Assembly: GCA_044356555.1 (NCBI GenBank)
Contig: JBIKWB010000014.1
Coordinates: 1 to 64,000 of the forward strand
Origin: Tous-C4FEB sp044356555
Lineage (GTDB): Bacteria; Verrucomicrobiota; Verrucomicrobiia; Opitutales; Opitutaceae
Length of the DNA stretch: 64,000 bases
Direction: 5' to 3'
Under the pieces are notes generated by a model. The model was not told where the DNA came from. It did no database searches and was given only the letters and a program-made list of their open reading frames with translations. Shown here piece after piece: positions 42,554-51,675 of this stretch. Numbering within the stretch: the first letter of the stretch is position 1; each line of letters begins with the position of its first letter. A program made the translations under genes and the position numbers.

Positions 42554-45514
42554 TCACCAGTTCCAGCGGACGCCGACTTGGGCGCTGAGATCGGTGAACT
42601 CGCTGTAGTCGAGGCGGAGGTTTTCCTTGGTGTTGTAAGCGCGGGTGGGGGTGTTGAGCACGTTCGAGATCTCGCCGAACACGGTCCAGTGTTTCATGAA
42701 CTTGTAGCTGGCCGTCAGATCGAGCGTCGTGCTTGCGGCTTGGTAGCGGCTTAGAACGTTGTTGACGGCATCGACCGAGAAGAAGGTGGCGTCGCGATAG
42801 AGGAGCGAGGCGCGGGCGCGGAAGCCGGATTTGTCGTAGAAGAGGCTCGCGTTGATCGTGTGCGGGACTTGGTCGAAGAGCGGGAGCTTGCCGACGCCCG
42901 CCACGGGGAAACCGAGGTCGATCTCGGAATCGGTGTAGGTGTAGTTGGCGCCCACGCCGAAACCGTCGAAGGGTGCGGGGAGGAAGGTGAGCAGATACTC
43001 GCCGCTAAGCTCGATGCCGGTGACCTCGGAGCTCTTGGCGTTGCGCGGACGACTGAGCTCGTAGCCGAGCACCGTGGGGGCGAGGCCGATGGCGGCGGGG
43101 TTGGTGATCGTCGAACGCTCAGTGTAGACATTGTTTTTCATGTCCTTCGCGAAGAGACCGATGCTGACGTAACCCGTGCGGCCGAAGTAGTAGTCGGCGC
43201 TCACGTCGAAGTTGGTGGACTCGACCGTCTTCAGGCCGGCGTCGCCAAATGAGACGGTGGCGGCGAAGTCGTCGACGATGCGGGAAGGATTCAGGCGGCT
43301 GAAGGAAGGACGCGCGAGGCTCTGCGTGATCGAGGCGCGGTAGAGGAGATTTTTAGTCGCATCAAAGCGCAGGTGGACGCTGGGCAGCAACTGGACTTCG
43401 TCGGACTGGCTGGTGAACGGCGTGGCGGAGGTGTAGTCGCCGAAACGGGGTTCGACCGTAGCATTGAAGCCGTCGACGGTGATCTCGGATTTCTCGGCGC
43501 GGACGCCGGCGAGGGCGGTGAGGCGGCCCCAGGTGAACTGGCCCTGGATGTAGCCGGCTTCGATGGTTTCCTCGATCTCGCTGGAGCCGGCGAGGGAACG
43601 GAAGCGGTCGTCGGCGGCGGTGGCGGGGCTGAGGAGATTGCGGCCGGCGAGCGTGTCGACGGCGGCGCGGAGCTTGGTGGGATCGATGAAGAAGCCGTAG
43701 GCGTAGCGGCCGTCCACGGAGTCCTTGGCGGAGTAGTCGGCGAGGAGAGAGCCGGTGATGGTGGTGCCGGCGGCGTCCACGAAACCGGCGGGCGTGAAGC
43801 GGGCGGTGGAGAAGTAGAACTTGGAAACGTTCGTCGTCTTCTGGGTGCGCTCGGTAGCCTTCACGCCGAATTGCCAGTGGCCGCGGCCGCCGGCGAGCTC
43901 GGCCGTGAGTTTGCCATTGATCGCGGCGGCGGTGTTTTTGTCGCTGATGTAGCGGGTGCCGCGGTCGAGGGACTGGAGGGAGAAATTGGCGGGGTTGTTG
44001 CGGTCGATGGCGCTGGAGAACGTCGGGGTCTTGGCGCCGCTGGCGATGGAGTAGGACGTGTCGCCGGTGGCGGTGCGGAAACGCGCGTTGATGTCTTTCT
44101 CCGCGTCGCCGTCGAAAGTGCCGCGGTTGTGGCCGACGAGGGCGTCGACGGTAAGGTTGCCGAGCTGTTTCTGGCCGGAGAGAACGTAGTTGAGGTTGAG
44201 TTGATCCTCGTAGAAGTCGCGGACGTTGCGCTCGACGCGGTTGCCCGAGCGGGTGAAGGACGTGAACGTGTCCTCGGTGATCGTAGGCGTGCCGACGAAC
44301 GAACCGCCGCTGGTGTTGACGACGAGGCGCTGGCGACCGCGGTTGGTGTCGCGGTCGTTGTAGGCGAAATCGAAGCGGAGTCGCGTGGTGGTATCGGGGC
44401 GCCATTCGCCGGTGGCGTTGAAGCCGAGGGCCTCGACGTCATCGAAGAAATCTTGGAGCGCGAGGGAGGTGGGGACGAAGCCGGAGAGGGCCGCGCCGGT
44501 GGCGGGCGTAAACGTGCGGGAGACCCAGCCTTGGGTGCTGACGCGTTGCTTGACGAAGGCGCGGTCGCGCAGGTTGGTGCCGAGAGCGAGGCCGAGTTTG
44601 CCGTCGGCGGTGACGGTGCTGTAGCCGGCGGCGGCTTCGAGGAGCGGGTTCTCGTAGGGGTAGTTGTTATACTCGGAAAGAAGCTTGGAGTAGCCGACGA
44701 TGCCCTCGACGAAGGCGGTGGTGCCCTCGCGGTCGAAGGGACTGCGGGTCTTGATATCGACGGCGCCGCCGATGGAATCGCCGTCCTGGTCGGGGCGGAG
44801 AGCCTTGGTGACTTCGATTTGGTCGGCGCTCTTGGCGGAAACGACGTCGAGGGGAACGGCGCGGGAAACGGCGTCGAAATTGCTGACGTTGACCCTCATG
44901 CCGTTGATCGAAACGGCGTTGAATTCGGCGTTCATGCCGCGGACGGTGATGTAGCGGCCCTCGGAGCCGCCGGTGTCGCGGTCGGTCTCGACGGTGACGC
45001 CGGGGAGGCGTTTGACGGCGTCGGCGACGGTTTTGTCGGGGAACTGGCCGTTGAGATCGGCGGAGACGATGCTCGTGAGATTTTGGGCGGCGCGCTGCTG
45101 GTTGAGGGCGCGGGCCTGACCATCGCGGGCGCCGGTAACTTTGAACGTGTCGAGCTGCAGGGCGGCGGCGCCCAGGATCGGGTTAACGGAGACGGTCTGG
45201 CCGGAGACGACCTTCACGTTGACCGAAAGTGAGGGCAGTCCGAGATAGGAAACCGTGAGGATTTGGTCGCCGCCAGGGAGGGCGAGGGTGAAGTCGCCGG
45301 TGGCGGAGCTGGTGGTGCGGGCGTTGGCGGCGGCGACAGTGATCTCGGCTCCGGCAAGGACAGCACGGGAGGTGGCGTCGGTGACGCGGCCGGCGACCAC
45401 ACCGGTGTCGGCTTGGGCCAAGAGGGATGCGTTAAAGGCGAAACAGGCGAGGAGCCCGGTGAGGAAACGAGGCAGAGCGACGGTGCGCGCTGAGGACGGA
45501 CGGATGGTGTTCAT
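42554..45514 (-). CDS. TonB-dependent receptor with carboxypeptidase-regulatory domain (receptor B)
   Basis: 986 residues. Signal peptide ending at about residue 34 (FNASLLAQA), a carboxypeptidase-regulatory domain (GVVAGRVTDATSRAVLAGAE), a plug (FPDKTVADAVKRLPGVTVET, YITVRGMNAEFNAVSINGMR, DSIGGAVDIKTRSPF), then a barrel ending AQVGVRWNW. The plug region is very similar to receptor A, so the two are paralogues. It is divergent from luxR2, with operator 3 between them. The IS110 element begins 18 nt after the stop and has apparently separated the gene from its terminator. Confidence 0.95.
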   Translation of the reverse strand: MNTIRPSSARTVALPRFLTGLLACFAFNASLLAQADTGVVAGRVTDATSRAVLAGAEITVAAANARTTSSATGDFTLALPGGDQILTVSYLGLPSLSVNVKVVSGQTVSVNPILGAAALQLDTFKVTGARDGQARALNQQRAAQNLTSIVSADLNGQFPDKTVADAVKRLPGVTVETDRDTGGSEGRYITVRGMNAEFNAVSINGMRVNVSNFDAVSRAVPLDVVSAKSADQIEVTKALRPDQDGDSIGGAVDIKTRSPFDREGTTAFVEGIVGYSKLLSEYNNYPYENPLLEAAAGYSTVTADGKLGLALGTNLRDRAFVKQRVSTQGWVSRTFTPATGAALSGFVPTSLALQDFFDDVEALGFNATGEWRPDTTTRLRFDFAYNDRDTNRGRQRLVVNTSGGSFVGTPTITEDTFTSFTRSGNRVERNVRDFYEDQLNLNYVLSGQKQLGNLTVDALVGHNRGTFDGDAEKDINARFRTATGDTSYSIASGAKTPTFSSAIDRNNPANFSLQSLDRGTRYISDKNTAAAINGKLTAELAGGRGHWQFGVKATERTQKTTNVSKFYFSTARFTPAGFVDAAGTTITGSLLADYSAKDSVDGRYAYGFFIDPTKLRAAVDTLAGRNLLSPATAADDRFRSLAGSSEIEETIEAGYIQGQFTWGRLTALAGVRAEKSEITVDGFNATVEPRFGDYTSATPFTSQSDEVQLLPSVHLRFDATKNLLYRASITQSLARPSFSRLNPSRIVDDFAATVSFGDAGLKTVESTNFDVSADYYFGRTGYVSIGLFAKDMKNNVYTERSTITNPAAIGLAPTVLGYELSRPRNAKSSEVTGIELSGEYLLTFLPAPFDGFGVGANYTYTDSEIDLGFPVAGVGKLPLFDQVPHTINASLFYDKSGFRARASLLYRDATFFSVDAVNNVLSRYQAASTTLDLTASYKFMKHWTVFGEISNVLNTPTRAYNTKENLRLDYSEFTDLSAQVGVRWNW

Positions 45515-45663
45515 GGTGCGGTGAAGAAAAATCTGGGATGGGACGGAGGGAGCAGCGGCGGCGGAGATGAGTGCAAGCGAGCGAGAGTTGCGTGGTGTTC
45601 GGCGGAACGGCGGCGTCGCGGAGCGAACGGTGGAGACTAACAGCCAAGCGCGTGCCCCGTCCA

Positions 45664-45679
45664 TACCACCAAGGTTGTA
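45664..45679. promoter_or_regulatory. Operator 3: between TonB receptor B and luxR2
   Basis: TACCACCAAGGTTGTA, the third copy, keeps TACCACC exactly with one mismatch in the right half. It is 149 bp upstream of receptor B (minus) and 107 bp upstream of luxR2 (plus), so it could control both. Confidence 0.7.
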
Positions 45680-45728
45680 ATTCGGGCGCGGAGTGGCACG
45701 GTCGGGGGCGCGTGTCGGCGACGGACAT

Positions 45729-45755
45729 GCCGGGCCCGGAGGTCCCGGCGCTACC
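45729..45755 (+). repeat. REP family 1 unit
   Basis: Core CGGGCCCGGAGGTCCCG with the usual CTACC tail, 31 nt before the luxR2 start. The outermost copy on the right; none was seen outside 30.6-45.8 kb. Confidence 0.85.
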
Positions 45756-45786
45756 GGGAAACCGACAGGCAACGACCACTGACAAA

Positions 45787-46944
45787 ATGCGAAAGACGGA
45801 AAAGAAGACCCTATCGCCGGCGCTCGCGGCGAAGTTGCACGAGCCGCTGCTGGCGTTGCACGCGGCGATGGAGGTGGAGCCGTTGTGGCGGGCGTTTCAG
45901 CGGCTGATGCGGACGGCGTTTCCCGTGCATCGGGTGACGTTGTTTTTGGGTCACCTCGGGATGGGCGAGGCCCGCGTGGTGTTCACCGATCCGGCGATCA
46001 CGCAGCCGGAGGAGTGGTATAACGCGCGGGGGAAAACGAATCTGTTCACGCCGTTCATCGAGGCGCACCGGGGGCTGAAGTTTTACCGGTTCAGCGAAGT
46101 GCTGCCGCCGCGGGCTGAGTTTGTGCGGAGCGAATTTTATCGGAAGTTTGCCGAGCCCGAAGGTTGGGACAAAGGCGTCTCGGCGCTTTACTGGGCTCGG
46201 CGCGAGGTGACGGCGATGTTCAGCCTGTATCGGGCGCCGGCGCAGCCGGAGTTCACGGCGGCGGAGCTCGCGGTGTTGCAGCACCTGCATCCGTTTGTGG
46301 GCATCGCCATCGAGCGGGTGCAAAAGCTGCACACGGAGCGGCTGGCACGGCGGAGCCTTGAGGAGTTCAACCGCAACATCCCGGTCGGGCTCGTGTTTCT
46401 CGATTGGGAGCAGCAGGTGGAGTTCGCGAATCCGGAGGCGCACCGGTTGTGCGCGCAGTGGAACTTTGGGGCGGCGGCGCGGGCGTTGAATGTGCGTGAT
46501 GCATTTGCGTTGCCGGCGGCGGTGTTGGCGGCGGTCGCGGAATTGCGGGCGCGGGTGGCGGGGCGGGATGCGAAACAGTTGCTGTCTTTGCCGGGGGACA
46601 TGGCGCAGGTGGAGCCGGCCGGGGCAACGGGGTTACGGGCGCAGATCACGGTGCTGAACAATCCGGCGAGCGCGCTGGCGAAACCGCGGTTTCTCGTGGT
46701 GCTCGACACGCGGCCGGTGGCGTCGGATGAGCCGGCGGCGGTGTCGCCGGAGAAGTTGAACCAGTTGCGCGACCTGACGCCGCGCGAGCGGGAAATCGCG
46801 TTGTTGGTGTGCGAAGGCCACAGCAACGCGGAAGTGGCGAAACGGCTGAGCAAGAGCGTGCTCACGATCAAGACGCAGTTGAATTCGGTTTTCCGGAAGC
46901 TCGGGGTCGAGTCGCGGGCGAAGTTGATGGCAATGTTGAGGTAA
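45787..46944 (+). CDS. LuxR-type transcriptional regulator 2
   Basis: 385 residues, paralogous over its whole length to luxR1 (shared EFYRKFAEPEGW, FLGH, VFTDPAI, GLVFLDWEQQVEFANPEA). C-terminal GerE helix-turn-helix: LTPREREIALLVCEGHSNAE, VAKRLSKSVLTIKTQLNSVF. The N-terminal sensor is unassigned. It is divergent from TonB receptor B; the receptor-regulator pairing suggests control by the imported substrate or its breakdown product. Start MRKTEKKT aligns with luxR1. Confidence 0.88.
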   Translation: MRKTEKKTLSPALAAKLHEPLLALHAAMEVEPLWRAFQRLMRTAFPVHRVTLFLGHLGMGEARVVFTDPAITQPEEWYNARGKTNLFTPFIEAHRGLKFYRFSEVLPPRAEFVRSEFYRKFAEPEGWDKGVSALYWARREVTAMFSLYRAPAQPEFTAAELAVLQHLHPFVGIAIERVQKLHTERLARRSLEEFNRNIPVGLVFLDWEQQVEFANPEAHRLCAQWNFGAAARALNVRDAFALPAAVLAAVAELRARVAGRDAKQLLSLPGDMAQVEPAGATGLRAQITVLNNPASALAKPRFLVVLDTRPVASDEPAAVSPEKLNQLRDLTPREREIALLVCEGHSNAEVAKRLSKSVLTIKTQLNSVFRKLGVESRAKLMAMLR

Positions 46945-47000
46945 AACCGCGGGCGACGAAAACGGGCGTTTCGGCCGGAGTCGGCGACGTTTTGACGGTT

Positions 47001-47018
47001 TTCGGACACTAGTCCGAA
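47001..47018. promoter_or_regulatory. Perfect inverted repeat between luxR2 and the second Gfo gene
   Basis: TTCGGAC-ACTA-GTCCGAA, a 7-bp perfect stem 57 bp past luxR2 and 125 bp before the next start. No T-run follows, so it is either a weak terminator or an operator. Confidence 0.35.
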
Positions 47019-47142
47019 TCGGGGTTGAAAAATGGTCTCGACGGTGCACGGTTGATCGCAACGGTTTGATTTTTAGTTCGTCTCCTCCCCGAGTCCCAAT
47101 CACCGCAACCGCGGTTCTTTTACGCTTCAACCACACATCCCC

Positions 47143-48654
47143 ATGAAAACCTGGTCCCGCAAAGACTTCCTTAAAACGTCACTCATTGGCAGCGGCGCCG
47201 CGCTCGTCGCCGGTTCCTCCCGCCTCTACGGCCAAGTCGCTCCCGCAGCCGGCAGCGCGGCGGGTGATATCCGTGTCGCCGTCGTCGGTATCAATGCGCA
47301 GGGCGCCGGCCACATGCGCGATTACATCAACAAGCTGCCCGGCGCGCGCCTTGTCGCGCTCTGCGACGTGGACTCCGAGGTTTTGGCGAAGCGTGCCGCC
47401 GAGTGCGAAAAGGCCGGCGTGAAAGTGGAGACCTACATCGACTACCGAAAGCTGCTGGAAAACAAAAATATCGATGCGATCGTGCTCGGCACGCCGAATC
47501 ATCAGCACGCGATTCAAACGATTTGGGGTTTGCAGGCCGGCAAGGATGTTTACGTCGAGAAACCGGTCTCGCACAATACTTGGGAAGGCCGCCAGGCAGT
47601 CGCGGCGGCGGCAAAGTATTCCAAGAACATCGTACAGGCGGGCACGCAGAACCGTTCGTCGCTCGATATCATGGAGGCCATTGCCTACGTGCGCTCGGGC
47701 AAATTGGGCAAAATCCAACACGCTCGCGGTCTGTGCTACAAACTGCGCGAGAGCATCGGTCGCACCACGGGGCCGCAGGCGGTGCCGGCTTCGATCGGCA
47801 AGGAAGGTTATGATCTTTGGACGGGTCCGGCGGATCTTACGCCGCCACGGCGCAACGGCCCGCGCGGCGGTCCGGTGCACTACGATTGGCACTGGATCTG
47901 GAACTACGGCGGCGGCGATATCACCAACCAAGGCATTCACCAGGTGGACGTCGCGCGCTGGTTCCTCGGCGAGCCCGGTCTGCCGGCGTCGGTGATGAGC
48001 GTGGGCGGCCGTTTTGGTTACCAAGATGACGCCGAGACCCCGAACACCCTGATCACGACGTTTGGCTACGCCAAAGCGCCGTTGATTTTCGAAGTGCGCG
48101 GTCTGCCCGCCAAGACGGGCATGAAGGCCATGGATGCTTTCCGCGGTTCGCGCGTCGGCGTAATCGTGCAGTGCGAGGGCGGCTACGTCACGGTGGCCGA
48201 GACCGGCAACGCGAACATCTACGACAACGACAACAAGCGGATCATGGCTCTCACCAAGGGCGGCAACGGATCGCACCGGGCGAACTTTGTGAAGGCTGTG
48301 CAGAACCGCAAAGTCACCGTCGGCCTCATTGAAGAGGCGCATTTCTCCTCGGCGCTCTGCCATATGGGCAATGTTTCCTACCTGCTCGGCGCCGAGAAAT
48401 CGAACGCGGCCCTGCGCGAGTCGATTGCCTGGGATCTGCCGACGAGCGAGGCCTACGGCCGCACGCTGGATCACCTGCGCGCGAATGATGTGGATCTCGC
48501 AAACGTGCAGGTCGTCAAAGGCCCGTTGCTGAATTTTGACAACAAGACCGAAACGTTTGTCGGTTCGGACCAAGTGTTGGTCGATGCGGCCAACAAGAAT
48601 CCGCTGCACAAGCGCACGGGTCGCGGAGCGTTCTCGATCCCGCAGCTCGCCTGA
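47143..48654 (+). CDS. Gfo/Idh/MocA family oxidoreductase, Tat-exported
   Basis: 503 residues. Twin-arginine-like signal with Lys in place of the second Arg (SRKDFLKTSLIGSGAALVAG), then the Rossmann start RVAVVGINAQGAGHM and VEKPVSHNTW with the conserved lysine. HYDWHWIWNYGGGDITNQGI carries the His/Trp-rich active-site region of the larger verrucomicrobial subgroup. Probably a periplasmic sugar-derivative oxidoreductase. It is not close to the first Gfo in sequence or length. A strong terminator follows. Confidence 0.9.
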   Translation: MKTWSRKDFLKTSLIGSGAALVAGSSRLYGQVAPAAGSAAGDIRVAVVGINAQGAGHMRDYINKLPGARLVALCDVDSEVLAKRAAECEKAGVKVETYIDYRKLLENKNIDAIVLGTPNHQHAIQTIWGLQAGKDVYVEKPVSHNTWEGRQAVAAAAKYSKNIVQAGTQNRSSLDIMEAIAYVRSGKLGKIQHARGLCYKLRESIGRTTGPQAVPASIGKEGYDLWTGPADLTPPRRNGPRGGPVHYDWHWIWNYGGGDITNQGIHQVDVARWFLGEPGLPASVMSVGGRFGYQDDAETPNTLITTFGYAKAPLIFEVRGLPAKTGMKAMDAFRGSRVGVIVQCEGGYVTVAETGNANIYDNDNKRIMALTKGGNGSHRANFVKAVQNRKVTVGLIEEAHFSSALCHMGNVSYLLGAEKSNAALRESIAWDLPTSEAYGRTLDHLRANDVDLANVQVVKGPLLNFDNKTETFVGSDQVLVDAANKNPLHKRTGRGAFSIPQLA

Positions 48655-48680
48655 TCAGGGGCAAAGATTGGCACGCTTTC

Positions 48681-48724
48681 AACGGCGGCGACGGGCGATG
48701 GCCCGCGCCGCCGTTTTCTTTTGG
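48681..48724 (+). terminator. Rho-independent terminator
   Basis: Stem AACGGCGGCG and GGGC / GCCC and CGCCGCCGTT around GATG, followed by TTTTCTTTT, 27 nt past the Gfo/Idh/MocA stop. Confidence 0.88.
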
Positions 48725-48780
48725 CGGCAGACGAAATGCCGGTGTGGCCGGGACGTGGTCGCGGAGCACTTCGGTTTACG

Positions 48781-50025
48781 TTATCGCGGCGACCGCTCAG
48801 TCCAGACTTGGGCGAGATGGAGCAGCGTTTCGACGGCTTTGGCCATGTCTTGCAGGCTCACCCACTCGCGGGGGCTGTGAATCTCGTGCATGCCGCAAAA
48901 GAGGTTCGGAGTCGGCAGGCCGCGGGCGGTGAGATTTGAACCGTCGGTGCCGCCGCGGATAATTTTTGCCACGGGAGTGAGGCCGGCGCGGCGGTAAGCT
49001 TCGCCCGCGAAGTCGGCGGGCCGCGGGTCGCGTTCGAGGCCGTAACGCAGGTTACGATACTGTTCGGCAAACGTGAGGACGCAGCGGGCGCGAGGTTCGA
49101 GGGTGCGGAGCTCGGCGGCGATTTTTTCGAGGAGGGCGCGATGGGCGGCGAGGCCGGCGAGTTCGAAGTCGCGCAGGATGAGGCGCACGGTGGCGTGCTC
49201 GGCCGTGCCGGAGAGTTCGACCGGGTGAATGAAACCGGCGCGGTCGGCGGTGTGCTCGGGGGAGAACTCGGCGGGGAGCGCGGCGACCCAGCGGGCGGCG
49301 AGGCGGAGCGCGTTGACCATAACGCCTTTTGCCCATCCGGGGTGCGAGGCGACGCCGTGGATTTCGAGGACGGCGGAATCGGCGTTGAAGGTTTCGAGGT
49401 CAATCTCCCCGGGCGATTCGCCGTCGAGGGTGTAGGCGACGGCGGCGCCGAGTTGAGCGAGGTCGAGGTGGGCCATACCGGCGGCGACTTCCTCGTCGGG
49501 GTTAAAGCAGAGTCGGATTTTACCGTGGGGAATCTCGGGATGGAGCAAGAGATGGCGGGCGGCGTTCATCACGGTGGCAACGCCCGCTTTGTCGTCGGCC
49601 CCGAGCAGGGTTTTGCCGCTGGCGGTGATGAGGTCGTGTCCGAGGACGGTGCGGAGGAGCGGAGAGTTTTCGAGGGTGAGGGTTTGACTGGGATCGTCGG
49701 GCAGAACGATGGGTTGGCCGGCGTAGGCGCGGTGGACGAGCGGGGTGGCGGCGCCGGGAAGGTTGGGCGCGGTGTCGACATGAGCACACCAAGCCATGAC
49801 GGGAACGGGCTGCGTGACCGTGGCGGGAATGGTCGCGAGCACGTAGCCATGGGCGGTGAGCGTGACCTCCGTGGCGCCGAGGGCGGTGAGTTCGGCGGTG
49901 AGCAGGCGGAGGAGATCCCACTGGCCCGGGGTGGTGGGCGTGGTGGCCGAATGCGCATCGCTGCGGGTGTCGATCTGGACGTAGCGGAGGAAGCGGGCGA
50001 GGAGGTCGTCGGAGTCGATGATCAT
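48781..50025 (-). CDS. pepT: Peptidase T (tripeptide aminopeptidase)
   Basis: 414 residues; the start MIIDSDDLLARFLRYVQIDT is the family N-terminus. Zinc ligands and catalytic residues are in WCAHVDTAPN, LLGADDKAGVAT, CFNPDEEVAAG and the late CGMHEIHSP. It removes the N-terminal residue from tripeptides in the cytoplasm. It shares the M20 superfamily with the operon peptidase at 31.7 kb but is a different branch. Confidence 0.95.
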   Translation of the reverse strand: MIIDSDDLLARFLRYVQIDTRSDAHSATTPTTPGQWDLLRLLTAELTALGATEVTLTAHGYVLATIPATVTQPVPVMAWCAHVDTAPNLPGAATPLVHRAYAGQPIVLPDDPSQTLTLENSPLLRTVLGHDLITASGKTLLGADDKAGVATVMNAARHLLLHPEIPHGKIRLCFNPDEEVAAGMAHLDLAQLGAAVAYTLDGESPGEIDLETFNADSAVLEIHGVASHPGWAKGVMVNALRLAARWVAALPAEFSPEHTADRAGFIHPVELSGTAEHATVRLILRDFELAGLAAHRALLEKIAAELRTLEPRARCVLTFAEQYRNLRYGLERDPRPADFAGEAYRRAGLTPVAKIIRGGTDGSNLTARGLPTPNLFCGMHEIHSPREWVSLQDMAKAVETLLHLAQVWTERSPR

Positions 50026-50058
50026 GGAAAGGGAAGGGGAAAGGGTGGGACGCAAAAA

Positions 50059-50085
50059 AGGCGCGGCCGAAGCAGGCCGCGCCCA
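50059..50085 (-). terminator. Rho-independent terminator
   Basis: Stem GGCGCGGCC / GGCCGCGCC with a 6-nt loop and a minus-strand T6 run, about 30 nt past the DUF2911 gene stop. Confidence 0.85.
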
Positions 50086-50115
50086 AAAGGAGAAGTCAGA
50101 GGGTCAGAGCGGCGA

Positions 50116-50679
50116 CTACTTTTTGACGCTGAAGGCGGCGGTGAAGACGGTGGCTTCCCACATGATCTTGATCTCACCGTTGCCGTCGGGAGTTTTGCCG
50201 ATGTTGATCGTGAGTTGATCGACGGGAGCAACGAGGTTGCCTTTCACGAGTTCGATGCGCGCGAGGTCGCTCTTTTCGTCCACGGGGCTGCCCCATTTCC
50301 CGATGTTGGTGCTGAAGGCGAGTTTCGAGGGGCCGGTGGCGGAGGGCACGATGTAGAGCGTGTAGGCGCCGGCGGGGATGGTCGTGTCGCCGAAAACGAG
50401 CGGGCGCTGGGTCAAGAAGAGCGTGGCTTCGTCGGCGCCGAGGCGGTCGGCTTTGTCCCATTTCACGAGACCGCCCCAGATCACGCGGTTCTCGCCGGTC
50501 TTCGGGTCTTTTGAAAACGGGCGGCCGTAGGTGATGGAAACCAAGGTGACGTTGGGGCGCTCGCCGATGCGGGCGAAGACGGATTCGTGGGGGCTGACGC
50601 GTTTTTGCTGGGCGACGAGGGGAAGCGATCCGACCGCCAGAGCGGCGAACGCGAGGAGAAGCGTGGCGAATTTTTTCAT
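50116..50679 (-). CDS. DUF2911 domain exported protein
   Basis: 187 residues with signal peptide (MKKFATLLLAFAALAVGSLP). The DUF2911 core is plain: SPHESVFARIGERPNVTLVS, ITYGRPFSKDPKTGENRVIW, then GAYTLYIVPSATG. Members are exported beta-rich proteins of unknown function. It has its own terminator and is upstream of pepT. Confidence 0.88.
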   Translation of the reverse strand: MKKFATLLLAFAALAVGSLPLVAQQKRVSPHESVFARIGERPNVTLVSITYGRPFSKDPKTGENRVIWGGLVKWDKADRLGADEATLFLTQRPLVFGDTTIPAGAYTLYIVPSATGPSKLAFSTNIGKWGSPVDEKSDLARIELVKGNLVAPVDQLTINIGKTPDGNGEIKIMWEATVFTAAFSVKK

Positions 50680-50819
50680 GGGATGGATTTTTGTTTTGGG
50701 AAAGGCGGCGGGAGAACCGCCGACCTCGAAGGTGACGGCAAACGGTCCGGGCTTGTCAATTGGCGGGAGCCCGGGGCCGCCCTTGACGCGGGCGGTGTGG
50801 TGGGACCGGATGACGGTCT

Positions 50820-51542
50820 ATGGCGCGCAGTGTGGTTCTTGCAGGCACGGTGCGGTGTGAGCGATGTCAGCTCCCGCCGCGTTGGTGCGTGTGCGCGGGG
50901 CTGGGGCCGGTTGAAAGCGCGTTGCAGGTCGACGTGCTGATGCACTCGCGGGAGCAATGGCGGCCGAGCAGTACGGGAAAATTGATCGAGCGGGTGGTAA
51001 CGGGGGCGCGGGCGCACGTTTACCGGCGGGAGGCACCGCCGGAACGGGCGACGATCGCTGCGGCGGGACGCGAGCTGTGGGTGTTGCATCCGCTGGGCGA
51101 ATCGCTTGCGACCATGACGTTACCGCCGGCGGCGAACGTGCAGGTGTTGTTGCTCGACGGGAGCTGGGGTGAAGCGGCGGAAATGGTGCGTGCGGTGGAA
51201 CCTTGGGGGCGGCGAGTGAGCGTGCCGATGACGGGAAAGAGCCGCTACTGGCTGCGCGAACAGCAGGGCGAAGGAAAATTTTCCACGATCGAAGCGTTGC
51301 TGGCGGTCTTGGCGGTTTTGCAGGAACGCGACGCCGAGGCCCACCTGCGGCTGCATTTCGAGCTGCTGGTCTATGCTACCTTGCTGGCGCGGGGACGAAA
51401 GTGGCCGGCGGCTGAGTATCTGGAGGGTTCGCCGATAAAAAAAGCCCTGCCTGAATTTCTCGCCCGGTTGGTGCAGCCCCGAAGAGGCGAGCCGCACGCG
51501 GCCCGACGGTCGCCCACCGAGCGGCAGGGTGAAGCAGAGTAA
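50820..51542 (+). CDS. DTW domain protein, tRNA-uridine aminocarboxypropyltransferase type
   Basis: 240 residues. N-terminal zinc-knuckle-like cysteines (RCERCQLPPRWCVC) and the motif QVLLLDGSWGEAAEM, in which the canonical D-G-T-W is D-G-S-W; RVSVPMTGKSRYWLREQQ completes the site. TapT/DTWD enzymes add the aminocarboxypropyl group of S-adenosylmethionine to tRNA uridine (acp3U). The last 25 residues are an Arg/Glu-rich tail. Confidence 0.85.
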   Translation: MARSVVLAGTVRCERCQLPPRWCVCAGLGPVESALQVDVLMHSREQWRPSSTGKLIERVVTGARAHVYRREAPPERATIAAAGRELWVLHPLGESLATMTLPPAANVQVLLLDGSWGEAAEMVRAVEPWGRRVSVPMTGKSRYWLREQQGEGKFSTIEALLAVLAVLQERDAEAHLRLHFELLVYATLLARGRKWPAAEYLEGSPIKKALPEFLARLVQPRRGEPHAARRSPTERQGEAE

Positions 51543-51675
51543 CGCGCCGCGACCGCGTTTGTCCTCGGCCCAGATCCGGATGCGAGCAGGACCCGTGGCT
51601 GAAAGCGGAGATGTTCGCCGGGGGCGTTGGAATTTCGATTGAGTGGCTGCCCGGTCCGGGCTTTTTCATCGTTCG

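Noticed and set aside
44388..44397. Further TACCACC operator inside TonB receptor B
   Set aside because: The plus-strand GTGGTGGTAT lies in coding sequence and lacks the symmetric second half; treated as coincidence.
48781..50025. pepT as part of the cyanophycin regulon
   Set aside because: No TACCACC operator lies upstream, it is separated from the locus by the Gfo gene and a terminator, and pepT is a common housekeeping peptidase.
50820..51542. DGSW in place of DGTW as evidence of an inactive DTW protein
   Set aside because: Ser for Thr is conservative and the remaining motif residues and cysteines are present, so activity is likely retained.
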